The notes: generated by a model not told the origin, from the letters alone. Positions 22,458 through 35,409 are shown, counted from the stretch's first letter. The stretch: 64,000 nt of DNA from Turritopsis dohrnii (GCA_027922465.2 BQMF02000276.1:186001-250000), one strand, 5' to 3'. Program-made: numbers and translations.

Positions 22458-23292
22458 CAAGAGCCAGATGGCGCAAAACGGTAGCAGCAAAAGTACTTGC
22501 CACAAGAATACTTTTAAATTTGAAATTTTACTTAAAGTTCTTAAACGTTCTGTAAACGTTATTTCTTGAGATATCTTACTGGTGGAAAACAGGCATAAAC
22601 GATATTATAATGTTTAAAATTACTAACTCGTGTAAATAGGGTCTAATCGCAACACACCAGCAATTTAATTAATTAGAAGACAAAAGAATTATACATGCAT
22701 GAGCTGTTTATAACGTACGTTTTTTTTATAAGAGCTTATGTAGAAAAAAAAACGCGTTTCTTCGAAAAAAAAATGTATGTTTTGAATTATAATTTTTTGA
22801 AACCGAAAATGAATTCAAACAGATAACTGCCTTTTTTTAACTCGATTTTTGAAAACCTTGATGTTCAAAGACAGAACAGATAGCTAACAAACGTAGAAAG
22901 TAATAAGAAAGTCTGATCTGTGCTTTACTGACACGAAAAACATATCTATTTGCAAGTGCCAAAGTTCATTGATTCAGTACCATAAAAGTAACTAAAAGTC
23001 CCAGTTTTATGTAGACCTATTTGATTAATATCCATTCCTTCATCAATTAAGTGATAAAATATCAAAGAAAACGTATTTTAAATGTATGTGATTGAAAACC
23101 TTCGAAAATTCAAAAGGCTGCATTCGTTCATTAGAATGTATATTGAGTTTTTAGTGGGGACTCGCATACTCTAAATCGTAGGCTAAAAAATGCCGTTTCG
23201 GCCGGAGTAGTAGTAGTAGTAGTAGTAGGAGTAGTAGTAGTAGTAGTAGTAGGAGTCCAAGGGTGTTTTAATACGGTATTCGCTTACGCTGC
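22458..23292 (+). mobile_element. AAGAGCC-family element, copy 1, inside the Helitron
   Basis: It begins CAAGAGCCAGATGGCGCAAA and ends with GGTATTCGCTTACGCTGC. A (TAG)n tract lies near 23202-23251, just after CCGTTTCGGCCGGAG. It interrupts the Helitron between AGGAA and TAACG. It shares its whole plan with 23574-24244 (inverted) and about 55259-56041. Non-coding. Confidence 0.65.
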
Positions 23293-23573
23293 GAATAACG
23301 TTTTGTTTTTATTATTATTGTTAGTTTTATATTCCAAGGACTACGTTGACTACGTTGGCTTTGAAAACAATACATCAACTAAATACAAAGAAACTAACTG
23401 ATTAAACAGTTTGGAGAAAAAGCAGCAGTGGCAGAACGTGGCAGCATGTTTGCCAGTGTATCCTAACGTATCCTTGCCTGACTGTCTGAGATGGGTAAAC
23501 TTTTTTTTCGAGCAATCAAAATGTTTAAAAACCGATAGGTAAAAAAAGAGTATCATGAAACAAAATATGTTTT

Positions 23574-24244
23574 TACGGTAGCAGCGTAAGCGAATACCGT
23601 ATTAAAACACCCTTGGACTCCTACTGCTACTCCTCCTACTACTCCTCCGGCCGAAACGGCAGTTTTTAGCCTACGCTTAACAGTCGATCAGATTTCGTTC
23701 AGAAAATCATATGAAATCTCACAAAGGAACGCAGTCTAAAAATATTCGAAGGTTATATCCAGCAAACATTCTAAAATAAATTTTTCTAATATTTCATCGC
23801 TTAATAATACATGAAGAAAGAGATATTTTGGTAGTAAGGCTTTAAGTTAAAAGTAGTAAGTAGTTACTTTTATTAAAAATGCTTAACATTTGGATGTAAG
23901 GTACGATTTTATCGTCGGTAGTTCAACTTTTTAATTACATCTAAAGTTTGTCAGCTATCTAAACCGTCATTTTGCATTAAATATTTCAAAGATCATAGTT
24001 TTTGGGAAGGTTTCTTGAGTCCATGGAATCTTTTTTATTGTTTTTAATTTTTTTCGAAGCAGACGCGTTTTTTTTTTTACACATAAGTTCTTATAATTTT
24101 TTTCTTGAAAAAATTCGACTCATGTATGTACATTTCTTTGTTTTGAAAATTATTTGCTACACTAACTTTTTTTTTATGGCAATTTTTGGTCGTGCTTTCG
24201 AAAGTATGCTGCTTGCTGCTACCGTTTTGCGCCATCTGGCTCTT
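23574..24244 (-). mobile_element. AAGAGCC-family element, copy 2, inverted
   Basis: It starts TACGGTAGCAGCGTAAGCG and ends with GCCATCTGGCTCTT, the reverse of copy 1. It is flanked by GTTTT on both sides (23569-23573 and 24245-24249), a 5-bp target duplication. Inner ACGGTAGCAGC motifs occur near both ends in inverted orientation. Non-coding. Confidence 0.65.
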
Positions 24245-24620
24245 GTTTTAATTGTTAAGCGCTTCTGATCGAACGTTTTTTTATTCTCTTTATTCATTTA
24301 GCACATGCTTTTTTTCTCTCCTCCTGTGTGATCTTTTTAAGAAGAGAAACGATTTCCCCCTTACGTTTGATAGCACCCATGTTAGAGCGCGTAACTTTTT
24401 TAAAACAAAAGCTAATAAAAAGTTGAAGTTTTCTCTCTCTACGTTTTGAGTGTATTGTTACACTGATAAAAAATTGGTTTTACCAAAGGTTGTGACTTCG
24501 AATGTGCTTTTGGTTGAACACAAGTTGTACGAGCCGTTTATAAGGAAATTTGACGTTTATTGATACAGTGATACAGAGCAGGTAGACATGAGCGGCGAGC
24601 GACGCCGCCTTGGCGGCTAG

Positions 24621-26575
24621 TTTATTTTATTTGCTCCAGCCATTATGTACGATCACAAATTGTAAGATTTTTTCAAGCTTTGGCGAAATGAAAATAAACA
24701 AGAGGCCCATAGGCCTTAAGGTCAGCGCAAAATATATGCTCAAAAATCAAAAGATTATAATCACTTACTTACAAAACGAAAGAATTGCTTTTTAAAACCT
24801 GGTACGCCCGTTTTTGGTTGGTAGGCATGCAAATCGAAAATGTAAATCTATTCACCCAAAACAAAGATACATTAAAACCATATGCGGTGGAAAGGACCAC
24901 GTTACGTTAGCACTATTGAATAGATAAGTCATCGAATGACAACTGGAGAAGCCTGGCCACACATATAAGTTGTTTCCTCTAATTTAATATTAGGATCTAT
25001 ATCCCGTGCAAACCATAAAGACAATTTTCTAAGTGCCGAATAACAAGTACCATAACATATCACATGCGCATTGTTTTCTAACGGAAGTACCAAAGTCAAA
25101 TTCATATAAAAACATAGAAGTAAAGAGTAATCATCGGTAAACGTTTTGAAAGAAAACCAGGTCGCCCGCGCGTTTCCATAACGATCAATTAAAACCTTAT
25201 TAGTCGGGTAATATTTACAGAAATCAAATGGACAAGAACAACTACAGCAATTGCGGATACTTTAATCAATTTTATTTTAGCTTCAATTTTTACTTTCCAG
25301 CTTAACGTTCTTACAAGCATACGAGTTTGGCTAATTGCGCAGGTGAACTTTTCTTTCTACCAATTTAAGTGGACATCAATCATTAAGTTAAATGAAGATC
25401 CAATACCAAGCAGTTGCTGATTACTAAAAATAAAAGTTTAAAAAGTTATGTACAACTGCACAATACACCACTTAATTCTAGGCCCATTTAACAAAATTCA
25501 GACCAAACAGAAACTTGCAAACAGATATACAAATACTTTTTTACTGAGGGAATAGCTGAATTTATCTATTTCAGGGTGGGTGGGGTGAATCACTTTTCAA
25601 TTAACCAACCCTAAAAATGTAAAATCCAGTTCATGACAATTCAATTAAATTTTGTATAAGTGATGGAGTATGCAGACAGATAGACAAAAAGCAAATGTGC
25701 TATTAATATAGACGAGAGGCAACGACGGTGTCGCTGGACTCCCATTCATGAATGCAGAATTGGCAAACAAATTGACTGGGATCAAATAAGAGAACAAGTT
25801 TAGAAAGGATCCAAAAATAAAAACGCCAAATTTTGCTGGTCTTTATAAAGAAAACCTGTGTAGGCTTCATCAGAGTAGAGTATTAACATGACTAGGAGAC
25901 TTGCCATGAGTTGCAACTGCCAGTTTTAAAGTACTACCCAGTACTGTCAATTTTCCTAATTCAGAACACAAATCAAATTCAACTGTCTGTAAAGAAAAAA
26001 CCTACACCTGTCAATCAAACTATAGTTTTTGCTATAGTTTATGAGTATGATTATTCATCATCCGAATCTTTTCGCATTCAGCAAAATTAGGAAGATTCAC
26101 GGTCACCATCACTACTACCTGAATGAGTTGTTCAAATTTTTTGCCTTTTATTCTGTCAACACCGTCCTAACTTTGGACAGCCTTGCTAACTTTAGACACT
26201 GTAATAAACAGACCTGTCTGGTAAGGAAAATGTACATAACCAAGTCACAACAAATACTAAAATAATAGATGAAGCAGATAAAAGATGTTGAAACGTAATA
26301 AGTATGAAGAATTACTGGTTATATTAATAATGCAGAGAACTTTTTTATGATATTATTTTTTTACAAAAATTCCATATCCCCTAGCGTATCTTTGAAACAA
26401 ATAACTTTGCCAGAATTCAATCATCTTGCACGATAATGTGTCACAAACACAAAATGGCACTATAGGATTCTAGTTTTGCTTCTGTTTTTCACAAAATATT
26501 ACCTCATTCCCAGGACTTTTACTGATTGAGGATTCACAGAAACAAATGGAACACACAAATGCTAGAGAAAGAACA
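24621..26575. other. no gene seen (probably intron or intergenic)
   Basis: AT-rich sequence without a supportable exon, RNA gene or complete repeat. If the transporter exons at 40.0, 36.8 and 22.1 kb belong to one gene, this would be intronic. Confidence 0.35.
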
Positions 26576-26577
26576 TA

Positions 26578-27067
26578 CCTTATTACACGAAATAAAACCG
26601 CGTACCTAATGAAGACGGTCAAATTTCAGCCGCACTTAAGCCGCAATGTACATAAGTTGTGACAAGTTGTGTATTAATTAAGACGCACTTAAAGAAAAAT
26701 TAGTTGATAAACAAAAACGGATAAATTCATTTTTTGCAATGAAAGGATTCTCTTACTCATCAAAAATTACACGTATTGACCAAGTAAAGAATGTTCACCC
26801 ACATGTGATGGCTTTCGATGGTTTGGATGACACCAGCTGATCGAAATTCAGAAATGATTATCTTGTTGCCAACTTTCGTATCAAAGAAACTAAAAATCTT
26901 TTTAACTATCTCAAAATGGATAGGTTTCAATGTTGTCAGTCGTGGTTATGAATGTTAATCAAGCTGCAATATTGTAGGCCATGCTAAAAATTAAGCCGCA
27001 TTTAATGAAGACTATTTCTATGCTGTGCAGCTTAATTAAGTACGTGCTTTAATTTCGTGTAATAAGG
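26578..27067. mobile_element. 490-bp Tc1/mariner-like MITE
   Basis: The inverted ends CCTTATTACACGAAATAAAA and CCTTATTACACGAAATTAAA (complement of the right end) are flanked by TA on both sides (26576-26577 and 27068-27069), the target duplication of the Tc1/mariner superfamily. The similarity of the ends extends through CNCGTACNTAAT, about 34 bp. No transposase frame is present. Confidence 0.72.
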
Positions 27068-27069
27068 TA

Positions 27070-29781
27070 TTTGCTGATCTGCGGAAAATTGAAAAGTGAA
27101 AAGGGACCTTCTTAAAAGTCTTCTAAAAATCTAAACCAGACACTATCACTTTCAGATAATACTGGGAAAGACGAAGTGAGAAAATGTGAGCAGGATGTGG
27201 AAAGCAATGTCATACACATCACGATAAATGTGTGCAAAGTCTGTGTGAATTCCATGAATCTGATGTTTAGATCGAGCCTTAATAAATCACGTACGTAATC
27301 ACATTGCAAAGCTCAGATAAGTTTTGGATTTAGTTTAATTGACAGTGAAGTATTGATTATTATTGGTGTGGTTTGTATATTGCGGATATGTGTTTTGTGT
27401 CCAAAGTTAGGAAGGATATCCGAAGTTAGAGTGATCAACGGTATACATATATAGTCAGTACAGGTATCTGCAAGTATATATAAATATAAAAAATTCAAGC
27501 TTTATATATATATACGGAATCTTTCACATATTATGCATATATCTCTCTTATGACAAACCCTAACCCTAAGCCTAACCCTAACAATAACAAAGAAAATCTA
27601 ATATTCCTAAGGGGTCATTATATTCTAAGAGCAGAGGATTTATATATTTCCATCATCTCAAATCCTTTTTTCTTGTTCATCAAAATTTCACTTTAAAACT
27701 GCAAAATGGAAGTGGAAGTGAAATAATTCAGAATAATTCTCAGCACACCTAGTCTTCCCTAAAGTGTGAGCTAAGAAAACAATTTCAATCATTGACATAG
27801 ACAAATAATTTATGCAACTTGCCTGACTTTTTCTTCCTCCTCAATAAATGTCTCTTCTATCCAATTGGGGATCATAGTTGTAAACGTCTTGATTCAATAT
27901 GCTTCAATGTAATTGTAATGTAAATAAAACTAATTCGACTAATTTTACCCTGCAGTTACACTGTATCGCTCCCAAGATGGCCTACGTTATAATTAAGGGT
28001 GGCGAAAGGGCGCATTAAAACGATTAGTTCATTTATTCATTTGAGTGAAATGAACCCTCTTTGCATTGCAATATAATAATAGTTAGTTACATACTAGCGA
28101 TCTACCAAAAATAAATGTTGTGCTTTGAACTTTCTTATTTTGAACCGAAAAAACTGAAATTTAGCAATAACGGGCGCTTAATCAGGGCGTGAAGAACTGC
28201 AATCTTACTAACTGACTGACGGACTGACAGACACGGGAAAATGAAAGATCAGCTACCTTTGGCACTGACCAATAAATAAAAATCATATTATATTAGAACG
28301 TTATCCATTGTTTTTGTTTTGTAAAATATTACATCAAAGTATTGTGTTGATATTCGAAAGTGTGCAAAGAAAGCCACATGGCGGTATTGAGGGCGGACAA
28401 ACCACACCCAACAACTAGCGTGTGTCTTGTTGAAGGTATTCATATAAGACACGCAACCATGGATTCCCCGAATCAAGAAGAAAAGAAAAATACGTGAATT
28501 CATCTGTTGAAAGTAACCAACCAATTTGAGGGGGAGAAGTATGGCCAGGCAAATTTCATCAATATTGTGTCCGTTGTGATTTTCTAGCTTGTAGTACTTT
28601 ATGATGTCACGAAAAACCTTAAAATGATGACTCAGCTAATCTTGTAATAAACATTTACATAATATCCAACCTCGAACTCAGGGTCTCTTGCCTTTTCGAT
28701 ATACACATAGCGGCGAAGAAGACCCTGGCGAATTAATTTATTCTACAGAATTAATGAATTCTATTGGCTGAAAATAATACAACGACCGCAGGATTTTCGA
28801 GCAAAAAGTAGAAATCATCCGAGTTAGTGCTGAGGAAGATAAGAATTGGAGTCTAAAAATTTAATTATTCAAAATAACATTATTTTAGCTATCATTTCAA
28901 TTCACAAAGCACTGGTATGGTATCATTATGTATTTACAATGAGAAAGGCTAACAACAAAAAGTTCTTAAAATAATCAACAAGTGAATAAGATAAATTTTC
29001 ATGCACTTTCTGACTGATGAATTATGACAGAAGAATGTGTTTTCTAAGAACTCTAATTGTAGGCTCACACACTCAAACATTCAAACATTTCTGGGGCAAA
29101 AACAAGAAATTATTCTTATGGCATGATTTATGAATATTATAACAATACAGCTACAGAAATCACAAATATCAGTTGAAACATTTGCTGATCACAGATTGAC
29201 CTATATTTCCATTATTTAAATATCATAAAATCATTAAATTTATATAAATTCCATTCACTCAGATCCCTTATGTTAGAATTTAGTGGCTTCAGTTGATAAA
29301 TACAAATCACAATGTTTTTGAAGCAAAAACAATTGTTCAATATGTGTGTCCAAACGAAGCATTGCCATCTAGAAATGGAATCAAAAACTAAAACATGTGC
29401 ACATACAAAGAATGAAAATGTTATCTAATTTTACTTTTCGGTATAAGACAATTTGTAGGATTTTAATAACAAGATATACATTGACTATATCTATATCTTA
29501 AGTCGTGTATCGTTTAGCAAAATATATAAAAGGATAAAGGTAAAATTTACACTTACAGCTTAACAATACTACAGCGTTTACTCAAAACTAAACCATCTGC
29601 CATTATAGATTCAAGATCACATGTTATATTTTATAACTATATACGTTACATGGCTTGGCTATAAAAATCCTGCAAATTGTCATGTATTAAGTACCTTCAG
29701 AGAGAAAAGAATGGGCTGACAACGACTAAGACGATTTAAGGGAAGATAACAATCTAAAAATCAATTTCCGTGAAATATCAA
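27070..29781. other. no gene seen; small repeats
   Basis: No coding exon supported. Contents: a short interstitial telomere-like patch at about 27553-27583, a relative of the CAACCTCGAA palindrome at about 28673-28728 with its second arm replaced, and AT-rich sequence otherwise. Confidence 0.35.
27553..27583. repeat. interstitial telomere-like CCCTAA repeats
   Basis: Four units of (A)ACCCTAA/AGCCTAA occur in a row. A shorter piece lies at about 1896-1908. TTAGGG-type repeats form telomeres in most animals; this is only a trace inside the chromosome. Confidence 0.7.
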
Positions 29782-30065
29782 CCCAGTTAGCATCCGACGT
29801 CAACCCGACGTTGTATTGCAGTTGCATTTTAGTGGTTTCATTGTCGCAACCATTATACGACCAAAATGAACGTCGGAACGACGGTCACTTTTAGTTGCGA
29901 CTGAAAATGACCATAAATCAACCATATCAGAAACGATTGACTTCACGAATATTTTTTCAAGGCGCTTCATTATTATTAAGATTAAACATAACACAGTGAA
30001 GGAAATGCAATTACAATGTCATTAGAACATCCAACGTTGTTTCAACGTCGAAACGACGTCGCAAA
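29782..30065. promoter_or_regulatory. left subterminal repeat cluster of the CACTA-like element
   Basis: Motifs CCGACGT, CAACGTCG, AACGTCGG and CGACGTCGC recur in both orientations, intermixed with GTTGCGAC and GCAACCAT. In plant CACTA elements such subterminal repeats bind the accessory element protein and are needed for excision. The same job is inferred here from position. Confidence 0.55.
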
Positions 30066-30825
30066 ATTTTATTCATAATTTTCGCGCCAAGAACTTTATG
30101 CGCCTGCGTGATTCGAGTATTTTCGTGATAGGTGAACAGAACGCGGGAACATTTGATTTATGTTTATGAGCGAAGGGAACGTATCAGTTTGCATGAATTT
30201 TCTTTGCTTTTGTTAACTTAATATTTACAAACAGTTTCCACGTCATCTGTTCGTTTATTGCTTGATGTAAGTAGAAATTTTTACCTATTATTTTATATGT
30301 TTGCGAGCTATCCCACTTTCTTCACACCAAGAACTAGAATTACAGTCATTGCCTGCTGGCTCTTTTTTATGTTTTATGATGATCATATGTAGGGCATTTA
30401 AATCTCTGTTGCTACATATTTTTTGGTATTTTTTTCACAATCTTTTCTTAGAATGTATATCAACAAAAAGAACCTTGAAGAAAATTTTCAGGGCCCTTTT
30501 TCCATTTTACTCCCCTGTATTTTTTCGCTGAAAACCATTCTGCACAGCACAAGAAACATATCTAGTGAAAAACATGATATTTCATTCCAATTCAGTTCAT
30601 ATTTTGATAACCATTGTGACAACTAAATTTATGTCTCAGAAAGGAACTTTATTATAAAAACATAATAGCTGAAGCATTTGCATCTTCGCTCTTTTGAATT
30701 TGAAGCACTCTCCTTCTTGGAGACTTAATGCTGTCTTTGTGAAAAGGAAATACTCCATTTTCAGGAAAGTTATATATAAGTCAGTTAATGTCAGTTTGTT
30801 TTCTTGATCTAGTCTCTGTGTTAAA

Positions 30826-32691
30826 ATGTCATCGAGAACATCGAATTGGAGACAGAGAAATAAAGAATTGTTGCTTTACTTGGAGAAATCAAGCCATGAG
30901 GATGAGAACGAAAATGATGTTGTTATTGAAGGAGAAAGTGAAAATTCCTTGTCTTCTGAGGATGAGTTCACATCCATGGATTTGTCCTTTGAATCAAGTG
31001 AAGATGCTGACCTAGGCCAGTGTCATGGTGAAGATGATCAAACGTTTAGCAAAAAATTGGCACATTGGGCAATCCACGAGAATATCTCTCACTCAGCTAT
31101 GAATGGGTTGCTATCAATTTTAAGGGAGCATGGATGCAAAGAACTTCCTGTGGATGCCAGGACCCTGTTAAGAACCCCAAGTAAAGTTACAGTATCCAAC
31201 AAATGTGGTGGGGATTACATATATCTTGGTATCAGGCAAGGGATTTTAAGACAATCTCCAAATATCACTGGGACAAAAATTCTATTGACAGTGAATATAG
31301 ATGGCTTGCCATTATTCAAGAGCTCTGGTACCCAGGTATGGCCAATTCTAGGCAGGGTGAATGATGGAAAACCTTATGCCATTGCATTGTTTTGTGGCCA
31401 GCAAAAGCCAGATTCTGTGACGGATTTTTTGAAAGATTTTTTAGAGGAATACAGCCATTTGCTTATTAATGGAGTTGAGATAGATCATGACAAGAAAGAA
31501 TTTCAACTCAAGTGTTTCACATGTGATGCACCAGCACGCCAATTTTTAAAATGTATTAAGGGACATACTGGATATAATTCATGTGAGCGATGTATGGTCA
31601 AAGGCGAAATTGTGGAAAGAACTATGACATTTAAAGATACAAGTTCTGAGCAGAGGAATGATTTGAACTTCAATTCCTTTAATTATACTTCACATCAACA
31701 CTGTAGAAGTATTTTGTGTTCATATGACATACCATGTGTCACAGGCTTTGCTTTGGACTACATGCACCTTGTGTGTTTAGGAGTTGTCCGAAGGATGTTG
31801 TTTCATCTTAAGGAAGGTCCAAGGATTTCAAAGTTATCACACAGTCAGTTGAATTTGATGTCAAGCAGATTATGCAGTTTACGTAATCAGCTTCCATCAG
31901 AGTTTGCACGACAGCCTAGGTCTTTGAAAGATTTGAATCGCTGGAAGGCAACGGAGTTCAAACAGTTCTTACTGTATACCGGGATTTTTGTCCTCAAGGG
32001 AGTGGTATCCAAAGCTGTCTATGAGCATTTTGTTAGTCTGACCCTTTCCATGTCAGTTTTGCTTTATTACAGACCAACTGATGATGGATACATGGATTTG
32101 TTCAACTTCACCAAAGATCTCATTAAGTGGTTTGTTGGAGTTTCTTCGGATTTATATGGTGATTGTTTTGTTTCCTACAATGTTCATTCATTAATCCATT
32201 TACATCAGGATGTTGAAAATTTTCAATGTGGCTTAGAAGAGCTATCTGCTTTCCCTTTTGAAAATTTCATGCAGAGAATAAAGAAAATGGTTAGGAAAAC
32301 TCATCAAGTTTTACCTCAAATTGCAAGAAGATTGGATGAAATGGAAGCAAGTGAAAGTCGTTTTACTTTCAAAGAAATTCCTACTAAAATTGGTGTAAAT
32401 AGAACGAATAAAAGAGATTCTTGGTTTTTTGCTAACAACAAGATCTGTGAAGTCATTGACGCAAGTGTGAATGAGGAAATTGTTGTGAACCAGTTTTCGT
32501 TTAAAAGATCATCATCATTTTTTCATGTGCCAATTGAATCAAAGGCACTGAATATCTGTTTTTTACCAAAGAATAGTCAGTTTATTGTCACCACTATTGC
32601 CAAATCTGACATTAGTAAAAAGTTTGTTGCCATTCCAGATGAAGAGGGTATCTTGCTTATACCTATGTTACATAGTATTCACTTTAAATAG
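30826..32691 (+). CDS. CACTA/EnSpm-like transposase (DDE family)
   Basis: A single 621-residue frame from an ATG at 30826. The acidic N-terminal 75 residues (SSEDEFTSMDLSFESSEDAD) precede the catalytic part. Candidate DDE residues are D159 in LTVNIDGLPLF, D234 in FTCDAPARQF and E479 in FPFENFMQRI. Between the second and third lie a Cys/His cluster (KCFTCDAP, CIKGH, NSCERC), which may bind zinc, and the conserved ALDYMHLVCLGVVRRML, a hallmark of this transposase group. A related layout is seen in EnSpm/CACTA transposases of many animals. It would cut the element at its inverted ends. No intron is needed. It lies 32 bases upstream of the second gene, in the same orientation, so one transcript with alternative use is possible. 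The open frame suggests recent activity. Confidence 0.82.
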   Translation: MSSRTSNWRQRNKELLLYLEKSSHEDENENDVVIEGESENSLSSEDEFTSMDLSFESSEDADLGQCHGEDDQTFSKKLAHWAIHENISHSAMNGLLSILREHGCKELPVDARTLLRTPSKVTVSNKCGGDYIYLGIRQGILRQSPNITGTKILLTVNIDGLPLFKSSGTQVWPILGRVNDGKPYAIALFCGQQKPDSVTDFLKDFLEEYSHLLINGVEIDHDKKEFQLKCFTCDAPARQFLKCIKGHTGYNSCERCMVKGEIVERTMTFKDTSSEQRNDLNFNSFNYTSHQHCRSILCSYDIPCVTGFALDYMHLVCLGVVRRMLFHLKEGPRISKLSHSQLNLMSSRLCSLRNQLPSEFARQPRSLKDLNRWKATEFKQFLLYTGIFVLKGVVSKAVYEHFVSLTLSMSVLLYYRPTDDGYMDLFNFTKDLIKWFVGVSSDLYGDCFVSYNVHSLIHLHQDVENFQCGLEELSAFPFENFMQRIKKMVRKTHQVLPQIARRLDEMEASESRFTFKEIPTKIGVNRTNKRDSWFFANNKICEVIDASVNEEIVVNQFSFKRSSSFFHVPIESKALNICFLPKNSQFIVTTIAKSDISKKFVAIPDEEGILLIPMLHSIHFK

Positions 32692-32723
32692 TTTATGTTT
32701 ATGTTTAAGATTTATATATTATA

Positions 32724-33054
32724 ATGTCTTGGAGTAGAGCAGTTTGGTTTGAACCAGCCCAAGATGGGAGTACAGTGGAGTACGAAATGACTGTACCATC
32801 TGTTTGGATTGTAAATAAAAAAATATATTGGCCTAATCACATGAATGTTAAACGCTCGTTTAATAACCAGGAAGAGCCAACTTTATCTTGGCGTTGTTTT
32901 CCTTTAAAGAAGTTGAAACTACATGAAGGTAATTATTTTTCTTAAAAGCTATTTCTAATGAGAATGTCTAATGAAATCTAATTAAAATGTTCAATGCTTA
33001 GCTGACAAAGATTTGTGTGATCAGTTTGGTGAAACACACACAACCACTGTCGAA

Positions 33055-33094
<40 letters not shown>

Positions 33095-35303
33095 GCTGTA
33101 ATAATGGCGGTGATAATGAAGGCAATGCAAACCATTTATTTTCCCCAAGTAATTCTTTATAATATTCTGTTTTAGGTGCTAAGGTAAATCAATCTGAGCC
33201 ATTTTATTCCAATCATCAAAGTTTGATGGAATTTCTGATCTGGTTTTAGCTCCCAGGAAGACAAAGACCATTCCAAAACCTGTGACAAAACAGCCAATGC
33301 CTGTCTTTGGCAACTTTAATAATGAAAGGTGAATGTTTTTCGTTAGTGTTGTTTTCTTTCCTATGTGTGATATGTTTTCAATTTATGTTTGTAAGCATCC
33401 AGTGTTTTGTATCTCTTACTACAGATTGAAAAATGCTAGCAAGGCTGTAGCTCAAAAGAGAAAATCAACAGATGATCCGAGTGGTAGGGGACTAGTACTA
33501 GTGTATATAGTTACTTGGTTTTGAGTAGTTCATAAATAAAGTAGTTAAAAAAAGAAAGTTTAATAGTTTACAAACATGATCCTTTAGATGTTTTTTGTAG
33601 TATTTTCTTATGGAGTTCTCAGTAAAATATGTGAATACATGTCAACTCAAGCATGTCAACTATTGTCAATATTATAGAAATTCCAACTACAGAAGAGTAT
33701 TCACCAATGCCACCTAGAATAGACTCAGCAGCTGCTGTTAATAATCAATTTCCCATGTCAACAGCAAGTATGGTTCCTTATCAACCTTAGCCTCTGCATG
33801 AATTTCGAAATACTTCAATTTGACATATATTTTTATTTTTGACACCAATATACGGTTTACTGTTTTCAGGATTCCAAAAGACTGTAATGAAGTTCCTGGC
33901 AGATATTGCCCATAACCAAAAGATATTGATGCAAAAAATTACAAGTCAAGAAGCCCAAGAAACTGTAGTTGTTGGTGATAAGACAGAGAAAATTGTCAAG
34001 GAGCCTCTCCAGACAATGGCTGAATTTGATCAGCTTAATAACATCCTGGAAGATGATATAAAATTCAAACAGATGGTATGTTTATGAGTTACAAGCAGTG
34101 CTAAATAAATTATAAGTTGCATGACTTAATAATTTCAACTTTTGTAGGTAAAGGAGATGAGTCGCCTCGGAGGAACGAATGAAAAGAACCATGTGAGGCA
34201 GATATTGAACAGGTGGGTTGACTTTTTTCACAGTTTATTCTATCAATCTTTTATAGCAACAGTTGTCATTTTTACCGAGCATAACTTTATAACACAATAA
34301 TGTGTTTTTTCTCACTAATCTCATAACTTTTAAGCGCAGATTTATCCGATTTACAATTTGATTGCATCCAGACATTTCTGCAGAAAACTCGTTTTAAAAT
34401 TTATTTACAGAAAGACAGCAATCTTGAAATTTAACTAGAAAATAAACGAAAATTTCATACTTGAAAAATGTATTCTTTACTCGACTTCTTATTCTTTACT
34501 CTTCTTTTGAAGTAAACCAGACATTCCATTAAGTTGTATGAAAATATCGTTCGAATTCGAATTTATTTTTAACTGATTGCTGTCTGGGCATGTTTGAGAA
34601 ACGTACATGTCGTTCATGTGGCTAAATTAAAGTTTTCACTTGGTACATGTTGTTAATAAAAAACATTTCAAATCCAAACTAAGTTGAAATGTAAAAATGG
34701 TCCGTAAAATAATGCCCTGATTTTTTATCAAATTTAGACTGATGAATGTTGCGCTTCAAGCAAAATTCAATTTGGTTGGTTCCAGGAAGAGGAACCTGAT
34801 TGAAAAAAAAGCGTTTGCGGAAACGAGAATTTACCGGGTAGTCATCGGTAAGGATTGAATATTCAATGGAAGGAAAGAGTGTTTTTAGGGGCCAGGGTGA
34901 TTTTTTTTATTTTCCATATGATCAGAAAAGTAAATTTAGTGACAATTACATAAAAGCTAGGACCTCGTCATAATCGTCTCGTTTCGCTTTGCCGGGATAG
35001 AAAGTTCCGTATGATTAGCCGGTATGATTCTGGAAAGGCTTTTGCTTAGATAAGAAACGTTTGAAATTCATAAATAAAGTTTCTTTCTTAGATGCTGTAA
35101 TGAAAAAGCACGGCAATGCTACAGAGCTTATGGTGCGGAATATCATAGGCAACTGTTTGAAATACGTTCCTGACCGCGTCGGTGCTGGTGGAAGATGTCG
35201 AGTAACATCGCATGCGCATGACGAAACGAATTTGGACGGATCTCCCCTATCTAAAAGGAGATTCGTCACACCAACCCTTTCAGACAGTGAAAGTGAACAC
35301 TAA
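32724..35303 (+). CDS. transposon-encoded accessory protein, DUF4806-like, nine exons
   Basis: Exons: 32724-32928, 33002-33148, 33250-33328, 33425-33483, 33678-33767, 33870-34075, 34148-34212, 34738-34847, 35092-35303 (TAA). Each intron has GT and AG ends, and the running phase stays open for 390 residues, good evidence for a real gene. The N-terminus (SWSRAVWFEPAQDGSTVEYE, then WPNHMNVKRSF and WRCFPLKKLKLHE) resembles a small recognition domain common at the start of DUF4806-type proteins. A run of about 13 Asp comes from a (GAT)n tract at 33055-33094. The C-terminal domain (FDQLNNILEDDIKFKQMV, KEMSRLGGTNEKNHVRQIL, LQAKFNLVGSRKR) matches the DUF4806 pattern as I know it. Such genes often sit beside EnSpm-like transposases in animals. 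I infer a DNA-binding partner of the transposase. Confidence 0.75.
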
Positions 35304-35409
35304 ATTTGTATTAACGAATATGATACATGTTTGAATAAATTATGTTTAACAAAAAACTGTTTTCATTTATGACCATAAAAGCTCACGTGGATTCATATTT
35401 GACAAAATG

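Larger units (their letters stand above)
22389..24620 (+). mobile_element. Helitron copy, 5'-truncated, with two nested insertions
   Basis: Helitron sequence present elsewhere in full copies is split here into three blocks: 22389-22457, 23293-23573 and 24245-24620. The last block ends with the hairpin GGCGGCG/CGCCGCC and the terminal CTAG at 24617-24620, followed by T as expected. The 5' TC end is missing; homology starts at TGAGTTCG at 22389, directly against the transporter exon. The two gaps are filled by inverted copies of one element (22458-23292 and 23574-24244). Confidence 0.75.

Noticed and set aside
32952..33160. Asp repeat as a sign that the CACTA second gene is spurious
   Set aside because: The (GAT)n tract is in frame, and the exons on both sides keep phase, so the gene model stands.
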